Below are positions 58,801 to 64,000 of a DNA stretch of 64,000 nt, one piece after another. The stretch covers positions 122,115,681 to 122,179,680 of the forward strand of contig NC_086172.1 of the NCBI RefSeq assembly GCF_023053635.1. The letters are read 5' to 3'. Below the pieces are notes generated by a model that saw only the letters and a program-made list of their open reading frames with translations, was not told the origin of the DNA and did no database searches. The position numbers were made by a program, and so were the translations under genes. The DNA is from Elgaria multicarinata webbii. Its lineage: Eukaryota > Chordata > Lepidosauria > Squamata > Anguidae. The stretch's first letter is position 1; every line of letters begins with the position of its first letter.

Positions 58801-60759
58801 CATTGACTTAAGAGCAGGAGAACACTGTCTCTAGCAGCAAGAACCACTATTTTAGCGTTCCCTGTTCCTTTTGTTTGCTTGCATTGGCTTCATGTTACCA
58901 AACAATGTTCACTTGAGCCTAGATACCACCATCTTCTTCTCTTGACTCTCTTGTATGTCATTCTTTTGCCCATTCAGTGACTGTTTAGTGTTCCTCTGAT
59001 ATTTTAACTCAAATAAAGATGTGGCAAATAGTTTTAACCAGAGATGCTATTTGAAATAACACTCTTTCATACTGTTACAACATCTTCCTCAGCATGAAGG
59101 TATACACTTAGGAAAAGAGTGAGTAAATATACATTTAAATATAGGGTGCGGAGAAAAAGAGTACACTGTGATGAAACCACTAGTGATTTGGGATAATACA
59201 CTAACCTCTTGTCTACTGTATGATGCATTCAAGAATCCATCATAACGCCTTCGAAGGACTTGGCCTAGGTCCCACTGTTGCTGCATCCCTTCCTATGCGC
59301 ATCAATAGTAGCAAATTAATAAGACAAATTATATTGCTGTCTTGCAAAACAACACACAGTAGAAAATGAGAACGGTTACAACCTGAACACTAGGAAATGT
59401 TAATCTTTAACATGGATTAAACCGCTCCCTTCATCATCCACCAGCTTTCTCTCCCACTCCAGGTTTAAAAACTATATGTTTATTTTTGCTCTTATAAGAC
59501 AGTGAACTTAAAACAGCATAGAATTATAATTTAAACAATGCAATTGCTTTTTCTGATGCTAAAAGATACTGCTGTTTCCTGAGTTAGCCAAGAGAAAACC
59601 AAAGTAGTCCCAAAATAGCCCACAAATGCAAAAACAAAAGAGGAAATCTCAAATAGGCTGCATGGAGATTTTTTTTAAAAAAACACCTAATTGACATGTT
59701 ATTACACAATATCAAAGGCAACCGTTTGAATTTCCCTGTTTCAAAGAAGTGTTTCCTTTGCGTCTTAAGCTCCCACAGGATACCGACCTTAGAGAGTTGG
59801 CCAAATCCCTGTGGCCAGTCACTTTCCTGATGGGGATCTCGGGGATATGCCTTCACTGGGGAGCGATCCCCATGACGATACAACTGAAAGTCATAATAGT
59901 TTACCATCACAAAGAGGTCTACGTGTGCTATATATGGACCACCCCCATGCATTTTTCTATTTCCTAAATGGGTTGGGCCAGAGATCACTGGTATATTTCC
60001 CCATTTGCCCTGGGGCAAGGAGACGTTTCTGTCAAGACTGGGCAACAATTGTCAAGCACACGAAAGGATTCAGACAACCTTCGTTGATATCCGGAAGGAA
60101 CATACAGTCTCCTTAAAAGCTTAAACATTGCAAGTGGGCTTTGGTCCACGAAAGCTCATGCCATAATAAATGCTAGTCTTTAAGGTGCCACAAGACTCTG
60201 CTGTCTTCTTGGCTCATCCCTGGCTCCTGCCATGCCAGCACTCAGGAGTATTATTATTATTAGCCAAACGCTGTAATTTTCAATATTTTCTTAACATAAA
60301 CTTAACATAATCCCAGCTGTGGTTTTAAATCATTGGATTCCCGCAACATGCGGAAAAAAGCCAGAACACTCCAGCAACACAAAGCTAACGCAAAAGGCAG
60401 CTGCTTTCTGCCAGAGGAGATAAGGCATAACACCCCACACACACACCTCTTTTCTTTTCTTTTTTAAAATGGATCTCATGGTTTTGGGGGGCTGATTGAA
60501 ATTTTTCTTCCATTTGGGGCCGGAAGCCTTTTGTCATGTGTTACCCCACACCAAAGAATTGTCCCCCCCCCCGGCAACAAACCGCCCCCCTCTTAATCTC
60601 TGCCCCTGCCCCGCCGCACCCCGGTCGTTGCCTCCTCACCAGAGTAACAAAGCGAAGGGTTCTGTTCTGGGCGAGCGGCTGGGCGAGTTCGAGGGAAAGG
60701 CTCAGCAGCAGCGTAAGGAGAACGCCCGTCCAGCTCCGGCGCTTCCTCCCAGCCTCCAT
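49673..60759 (-). CDS. ACP2: ACP2, lysosomal acid phosphatase 2 (spliced, eleven coding exons)
   Basis: ACP2 is a histidine acid phosphatase made as a type I membrane protein, carried to lysosomes and then released from the membrane by proteolysis. Eleven exons on the minus strand join in phase to 428 residues (human 423). Residues 1-30 form a signal peptide with the hydrophobic core [14 protein letters not shown]. The nucleophile motif RHGDRSP is at 43-49 and the proton-donor HD pair at 290-291 ([15 protein letters not shown]). At least eight N-glycosylation sequons (NRT, NAS, NIS, NET, NKT, NMT, NLT, NES) fit a lumenal enzyme. One transmembrane helix lies at about 385-408, followed by a 19-residue tail whose GYRHV holds the tyrosine sorting signal. 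It is convergent with DDB2, as in human. No disabling change is seen. Confidence 0.96.
49904..50079 (-). CDS. ACP2: ACP2 exon 10
   Basis: It encodes [40 protein letters not shown] and [19 protein letters not shown]. The cysteines of CEQRC and of QECQ are conserved. Donor GTGAGT, phase 1. Confidence 0.95.
50669..50775 (-). CDS. ACP2: ACP2 exon 9 (catalytic HD)
   Basis: 35 codons plus two bases, [20 protein letters not shown] and [15 protein letters not shown]. The first two residues are the catalytic His-Asp pair. Acceptor TTTCTCAG, donor GTGAGG. Confidence 0.96.
51285..51373 (-). CDS. ACP2: ACP2 exon 8
   Basis: Two bases plus 29 codons, [20 protein letters not shown] and [10 protein letters not shown]. 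Corresponds to human VLLAQIRKNLTLMATTSQLP and KLLVYSA. Donor GTAAGT. Confidence 0.95.
51490..51622 (-). CDS. ACP2: ACP2 exon 7
   Basis: 44 codons plus one base, [40 protein letters not shown] and RLQG. Acceptor TTCCAG, donor GTAAGT. The 3.2-kb intron upstream of it holds several transposons. Confidence 0.94.
51848..51967. mobile_element. fold-back hAT-like MITE
   Basis: 'atacagttcccatcagcccc' pairs with the later 'atgatgaaagctgtattcca', and the right end has 'catctggagggcaccagatt'. In ACP2 intron 6. Confidence 0.6.
52000..53165. other. ACP2 intron sequence without recognised features
   Basis: AT-rich and, to my reading, free of known repeats or exons. Confidence 0.35.
53169..53245 (+). mobile_element. 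tRNA-derived SINE head, truncated
   Basis: Box A-like 'gtggtgtcgtggctagagcg' and box B-like 'ggttctagttc' are followed by 'ccatggaagctcactggg'. The sequence switches at 53245 to a different GC-rich repeat. Confidence 0.7.
53246..53720. repeat. GC-rich hairpin-bearing interspersed repeat (left half)
   Basis: Begins 'cccgtctttacggaggcgct' and contains a strong hairpin: 'cttgccttccttcccg' pairs with 'cgggaaggaaggcaag' across a short loop. Copies at 55656 and 61393 share this layout in the same order. In ACP2 intron 6. Confidence 0.65.
53731..54275. mobile_element. 545-bp MITE with GTTCAGACAACACA termini
   Basis: The left end AATGGCTCAGTTCAGACAAC is mirrored by GTTGTCTGAACTGAGCCATT at the right, a perfect 20-base terminal inverted repeat. 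The interior holds many 'aaaactccac' motifs in both orientations. No transposase frame. In ACP2 intron 6. Confidence 0.8.
54493..54737. mobile_element. 245-bp hAT-like MITE
   Basis: Starts CAGGGGTGAGCAACCTG and ends with the near inverse GTTGCCCACCCCTG. The termini resemble those of the element at 32063-32428. No clear target duplication is left. In ACP2 intron 6. Confidence 0.65.
54821..54910 (-). CDS. ACP2: ACP2 exon 6
   Basis: 30 codons, [20 protein letters not shown] and [10 protein letters not shown], matching human [13 protein letters not shown] at the end. Donor GTGAGT. Confidence 0.95.
55004..55102 (-). CDS. ACP2: ACP2 exon 5
   Basis: 33 codons, [20 protein letters not shown] and [13 protein letters not shown]. 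The cysteine of PCPRY is a conserved disulfide residue in the family. Donor GTATGT. Confidence 0.93.
55416..55568 (-). CDS. ACP2: ACP2 exon 4
   Basis: 51 codons, [40 protein letters not shown] and [11 protein letters not shown]. It includes the conserved [12 protein letters not shown] phosphate-binding strand. Donor GTGAGT. Confidence 0.96.
55656..56220. repeat. GC-rich hairpin-bearing interspersed repeat, near full length
   Basis: Left half as at 53246 (hairpin 'ccttcccggcatctgcacag' with 'gaaggaaggcaagtgcg'). The right half has 'atggcaaccaatcagggagc', 'gagtttccagggtttg', 'tggcttcgcaatggcggctg' and 'gcaaacccttcatgtagatg'. In ACP2 intron 3. Open frames here are chance. Confidence 0.65.
57632..57768. 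mobile_element. palindromic MITE, TTTAGACAGAAAAAAGTCC family
   Basis: 'aatcctatgcatgttaagac' and 'agaaaaaagtcctacaactc' on the left are mirrored by 'gagagttgtaggattatttt' and 'ctgtctgaacacgcatagg' on the right. Best preserved copy. An L2 tail fragment follows to about 57832. In ACP2 intron 3. Confidence 0.8.
57840..59200. other. ACP2 intron 3, no recognised features
   Basis: I see no exon or known repeat in this AT-rich stretch. The 118-codon minus-strand frame at 58439-58795 shows no domain. Confidence 0.35.
59206..59292 (-). CDS. ACP2: ACP2 exon 3
   Basis: 29 codons, [20 protein letters not shown] and LNASYSRQE, aligned with human [20 protein letters not shown]. Acceptor GCATAG, donor GTTAGT. 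Confidence 0.95.
59788..59883 (-). CDS. ACP2: ACP2 exon 2 (RHGDRSP active site)
   Basis: 32 codons, [20 protein letters not shown] through [11 protein letters not shown]. The donor is AAG|GTCGGTAT, with an unusual C and G at positions +3 and +4. It is fixed by phase and by the conserved border before EGM in the next exon. Confidence 0.95.
60125..60205. repeat. fragment of the fold-back element at 6128-6935
   Basis: 'cacgaaagctcatgccataa' and 'taaatgctagtctttaagg' followed by 'tgccacaagactctgctgtc' match the terminal sequence near 6870-6930. In ACP2 intron 1. Confidence 0.5.
60640..60759 (-). CDS. ACP2: ACP2 exon 1 (start codon and signal peptide)
   Basis: 40 codons from the ATG at 60759 down to 60640. 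[12 protein letters not shown] is followed by the hydrophobic signal core, then [10 protein letters not shown]. The donor CTG|GTGAGG matches the human exon border after FVTL. Confidence 0.93.
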
Positions 60760-61060
60760 GGCTTTCTCCCTATCTATCGTTGTTCCTCGTTCGACAAAAG
60801 TATCCTGGAAACAGTGAGCAGGCTCAAACGGCCCGAGCATGCTCAGTTTCAGCATCTGAAGCTGCTGGTGCCCGTCTTGCCATTTCTTGCGGGGAAATGA
60901 TGAATTTCGTGAAGCAGATATATCACGGGGTTTGTTCGTTTTTTCCTGAAGGATGTTTTGCGGAGAAATGGGACGGTGACGAATGGTGCGGGATTTTAAA
61001 GGCTCCTGGACTGAGTGAAAGTGCGTAGATCTTGGAGAAGTGATTCGTTCATTGCCAGTA
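60760..61060 (-). promoter_or_regulatory. ACP2: ACP2 5' UTR and promoter region
   Basis: The region directly upstream of the ACP2 start codon is moderately CpG-rich, as is exon 1 itself. A palindrome GAGCATGCTC near 60835 is a perfect single p53 half-site, without a second half next to it. No TATA box is evident. The start of transcription is not determined. Confidence 0.45.
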
Positions 61061-61392
61061 CGTGGCTGTCATTCCACCCAGTGGGCAATGTCGTTTCCTG
61101 CAACAATACCCAAATGAAATGGATAGGTGCACCGCAGATCAGGAAAGAATATATACATTAGGCCCAGTGCCTTTTAACGTATTCATAGATGACCAAGAGT
61201 TAGGCTTGAGAGGCGAGGTGTCCAAATTATTCAGGGTGGTAAAAAGAAGTCAGGAAGGATTTCCCTGTACTGGATGAGTGGGCAATAAAGCAACAAATGC
61301 AGTTCAGTTTATGAAAGTGTAAAATGATACATATTGGGGTGAAAAATCCTAAACTCATATATACACTGATGGGGTGTGAGTTGGCAGGGTCT

Positions 61393-61893
61393 GACCAGGC
61401 CCCTGTCTTGATGGAGGCGCTTTGGCGCCTGGCTCACGCACTTGCGTTCCTTCCTGGTATCTGCACAGGAAGGAACGCAAGTGCAAACTTTCCCCGCTCT
61501 CTACAAATAAAAGAAAAGAAAAACGGGGAGGAGAGGAACAGGGCCGTTCTTTCCCCCCTTATTTATTTTATTATCTGTATCTGCACAGCTGCACAGATAC
61601 AGATAATAAAATTTTAAAAAGGAGGGAAGAATGGCCCATTCCTCTCCTCTCCCCATTTTCCTTCCCCCCCCCTTTTTACAGAGGTGTGGGGCCGCCCCCT
61701 TCCCTGTCCAGCCCATGGCATCCAATCAGAGGGCGCCATGGGCTGTGACTTTTTTTAGTGTCCAACTTTTTTTTCAGCGGAGTTTCCAGGGTTTGACCCC
61801 AGATGGCTTCGCAATGGCAGCTGCGTCATGTAGATGACTTGCCGCTACTGTGAATCCACCCTGGGGCAAACCGTTCATGTAGACATGGTTCTT
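61393..61893. repeat. GC-rich hairpin-bearing interspersed repeat, near full length
   Basis: Same order as at 55656: 'cttgatggaggcgctttggc', hairpin 'cttgcgttccttcc' with 'ggaaggaacgcaag', a second near-palindrome around 'atctgcacagctgcacagat', then 'aatcagagggcgccatgggc', 'cggagtttccagggtttg', 'ggcttcgcaatggcagctg' and 'gcaaaccgttcatgtagaca'. Confidence 0.65.
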
Positions 61894-61958
61894 GTTGTGG
61901 TTGTGGTGGTTAGCTCAATAGACAAAAACATCAATCCAGTATGCAGCAGCCGTGGAAA

Positions 61959-62101
61959 AGAAGTTACCCGTCAGCAACAGGAACGCCAGCAGCCTCGGAA
62001 GGGGAGGCGACTCGCTCAAGAGGGCAGCAAACCCACCTCTCTCAGAGAGGGGCAGATTGGTCCGGGCAGAGAGCTCCTTGCCCCCAGGAAGGCCACAGCA
62101 G
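61959..62101 (-). repeat. 143-bp inverted duplicate of 63858-64000
   Basis: Read on the minus strand this segment aligns without gaps to 63858-64000, with five differences in 143 bases. It is GC-rich in an AT-rich setting, as expected for a copied piece of a CpG island. Similarity stops sharply at 62101. The other border cannot be seen because the window ends at 64000. Confidence 0.9.
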
Positions 62102-62269
62102 AGAGTAAATGGAAAAAACTACTGGCAGCAAGAAGAAAATATCAAAAGTGATACCCCTGCCTATAGACAAGCACATACAAACCGTGATATTTGTATAGAT
62201 GGGCAGCAAGAAAAGTCGAGTCTGTTACTGGTATTAAACTGATACTTTGACTCCTTCAATTACTATTAT

Positions 62270-62387
62270 TAGAGCACAATCCTATGTATATTTAGACAGA
62301 AAAAGTGGTACAACGCCTAGCATTCCTCAGCCAGCATGACTGGTTGGGGAATGCGGTGATTTGTAGGACTTTTTTCTTTACAACTTA
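62270..62387. mobile_element. palindromic MITE, TTTAGACAGAAAAAAGTCC family
   Basis: 'gcacaatcctatgtatattt' and 'agacagaaaaagtggtacaa' on the left; 'gatttgtaggacttttttct' on the right. The right end is eroded. Confidence 0.6.
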
Positions 62388-62389
62388 GT

Positions 62390-62950
62390 TAACACTTTAA
62401 AAAATAAGTAAAGCAAAGTAGTTTACAATATTACAGCATTTATAAAGTACGTTTGTGATGTTTAAAGTGCTTCAGATTGGTATCTCAGTAATTCTTCCAA
62501 CAGTCCCGTTAAGGTGGTTCATTACAATCTACATATTGCAAATGAGAGGTTTAAGGAAGTGCCTTTCTAAATTTTATTCACTCAGGCGTTCAAAATCCCA
62601 TTAGTTATGTTTTTTATTACTGCTACTGCTCCTTTATTTTGTGTATGTGCATGTTTATTTGTTTTTTGATATTGTATGTTCTTGGAATTGAAAAGTGAAC
62701 AGTGGTATAAAACATGTTAAAGAAAGAAAGAACAGGTTCATGGCTAGGTGAGATCTTAATATAAATCTGTTTTGCTCTCCCAATAATATTGTTGAGCACT
62801 CATGCAAAAAAATGCTATGCAGGCTTATACAGAAGTAAGCCTTATTTCTCTTTTAAAATGAGGAATTGAATCAAACAAATTAAGTCAATAATAACTTGTC
62901 AAAGACCACAGTGAGAGTTTAACAGAGATGGAATTTAAACGCAGCTGAAC
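62390..62950. other. MIR-like SINE remains and AT-rich spacer
   Basis: 'cccgttaaggtggttcatta' followed by 'gcaaatgagaggtttaagga' near 62505-62560, and 'aataacttgtcaaagaccac' to 'gatggaatttaaac' near 62890-62940, resemble the conserved 3' body of MIR-type SINEs. A fragment of the AAGTAAGTCCCATTGA repeat lies near 62800-62850. Confidence 0.4.
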
Positions 62951-62951
62951 T

Positions 62952-63161
62952 CAGTGGAGGCTAGTGGCTCTGATTCTGATGGGTCTGTAAACCTACTCTG
63001 GGTTTCAGTCAGAACACTAATGCAGCTATCCAAGGTGCCCAACCTCTTTTGGGGATAGAGTTCAGCACCTTCGATGGCTCCATTAGAGTTCTGGCTGGTT
63101 CTTGCTAAAGCCCAGAATGGATTCACAGCCGCACTGAAATCGGAGCCACCAGCCTCCACTG
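62952..63161. mobile_element. 210-bp fold-back MITE with CAGTGGAGGCT termini
   Basis: The left end CAGTGGAGGCTAGTGGCTC is mirrored by GAGCCACCAGCCTCCACTG-type sequence at the right (one or two mismatches). The flanks GCTGAACT and GCTAAATT match at 6 of 8 positions, consistent with a worn hAT-type target duplication. It inserted into a MIR-like sequence. Confidence 0.65.
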
Positions 63162-63509
63162 GCTAAATTCAACTTGACATTAATTGGTGTAACCAAGACG
63201 TTTGCATCAGGTATTCTACCGTACTAGGACAGTGACGTATTTTTGAGCACTGGCCTCGGAGCCGCTGAAACCAAAGACACACAGTCGGCTTCATCTGTAA
63301 ACATGCCTCCTTACCTGGTTTGTGGATCAGCCTGGATTAGTTCCCCTCTGGCCCAGTGAAGCTTCGGAGGAGAATAGCTGCTGTTCTGGCCCTAAGGAAA
63401 AGCAGAATCTTTCAGAACGTGATACTTTTTTATTATTTTGGGGCAAACCCTGTGGGTAGTGCGACAAGCCTTTGGGCTGTACAGCATTCTGCTTCATAAA
63501 ACTGGAAGG

Positions 63510-63565
63510 GAGAGACCACGCAAAACATGACGACGATGATGATGGTGATGATGAGGACAACAACT
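63510..63565 (+). repeat. degenerate GAT/GAC trinucleotide tract
   Basis: A run of GAC, GAT and GGT triplets with interruptions. Within the spacer between ACP2 and the CpG-rich right end. Confidence 0.7.
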
Positions 63566-63639
63566 ATGATAACATTCCGTGCCACCAGAAAGGCCTCATC
63601 CATTCATCCGTAGCAGGCGAGCCTGAGCGAGGACGGTTG

Positions 63640-64000
63640 TCTTGTGTTTGGGGTTGTCATGCACGCCACGCTGCCAGGCTGTAGAAATGGGGGCGGGCCG
63701 GGGGCCGGGGGGTGGAGTTGGGGAAAGTTCAGGCATGTGACTCGAAGGCTGCTGCTGTTGTTGCTTCTCACATTACATCACTGCTGCAACTTGTGCGGAG
63801 CGGCTCCCTGCTGCCCAGAAGTCAATAGCTGAGCGCGCCGACCTAGCCCTGCCCCGGCTGCTGTGGCCTTCCTGGGGGCAAGGAGCTCTCTGCCCGGAAC
63901 GATCTGCCCCTCTCTGGGAGAGGTGGGTTTGCTGCCCCCTTGAGCGAGTCGCCTCCCCTTCCGGGGCTGCTGGCGTTCCTGTTGCTGACGGGTAACTTCT
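63640..64000 (+). promoter_or_regulatory. CpG-rich block at the window end (NR1H3 5' end by synteny)
   Basis: CpG and GC density rise sharply from about 63640 to the window edge. In human, NR1H3 follows ACP2 in divergent orientation, so this may be its promoter or noncoding first exon. A possible donor, CGG|GTAACT, lies at 63990/63991. No NR1H3 coding sequence is visible, so the assignment is inference. Confidence 0.4.

Noticed and set aside
60835-60850. p53 site upstream of ACP2 (GAGCATGCTC)
   Set aside because: Only one half-site fits and no second half lies nearby. A ten-base palindrome of this kind is expected by chance now and then.
61834-62242. 105- and 96-codon overlapping open frames as a gene
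   Set aside because: They run across the inverted duplicate at 61959-62101 and flanking unrelated sequence. The frames are explained by the GC-rich copied segment.
1-64000. CRISPR array, bacterial operon or endogenous retrovirus
   Set aside because: No regularly spaced direct repeats, no prokaryotic gene layout, and no LTR pair or retroviral gene was seen. The autonomous elements recognised are LINEs, and the rest are SINEs and non-autonomous DNA transposons.

Overview
This is vertebrate genomic DNA, most likely from a squamate reptile (lizard). That reading rests on the intron-rich gene structure and on the repeats: a tRNA-derived SINE of the Squam1/Sauria kind, many 3' ends of L2/CR1-like LINEs, and dense fold-back and hAT-type DNA elements. 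I read no species directly from the sequence.

Two protein-coding genes can be followed exon by exon, tail to tail. DDB2 (damage-specific DNA-binding protein 2) lies on the plus strand, with a noncoding first exon near 13.8-14.1 kb and ten coding exons from 16819 to 40943. ACP2 (lysosomal acid phosphatase 2) lies on the minus strand, with eleven coding exons from 60759 down to 49673. Both reading frames are complete and every exon joins in phase (about 438 and 428 residues). The order matches the human 11p11.2 neighbourhood (PACSIN3, DDB2, ACP2, NR1H3). The CpG-rich block at 2.3-3.2 kb, with a strong minus-strand splice donor, is therefore a fair candidate for the 5' end of PACSIN3. The CpG-rich end of the window (63.6-64.0 kb) is a candidate for the 5' end of NR1H3. 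No coding exon of either flanking gene is visible.

Layout: 1-5 kb, upstream flank with a GC-rich promoter-like block; 5-13.6 kb, LINE, SINE and MITE debris; 13.6-14.1 kb, DDB2 promoter and exon 1; 14.1-41.8 kb, DDB2 introns, coding exons and 3' UTR, heavily loaded with transposons; 41.8-49.6 kb, intergenic tail-to-tail region; 49.7-60.8 kb, ACP2; 60.8-64 kb, divergent intergenic region.

The two genes do not form a pathway. DDB2 recognises UV photolesions as part of the DDB1-CUL4 ligase in the nucleus, and ACP2 is a lysosomal membrane phosphatase. I found no wholly new biological system. The most interesting items are a 143-bp inverted duplicate with only five differences, long intronic hairpins (one next to an unusual DDB2 splice donor), a shared GTCGGTAT donor in the two adjacent genes, a compact 30-bp stem in the last DDB2 intron, and several hAT-type insertions with 8-bp target duplications.
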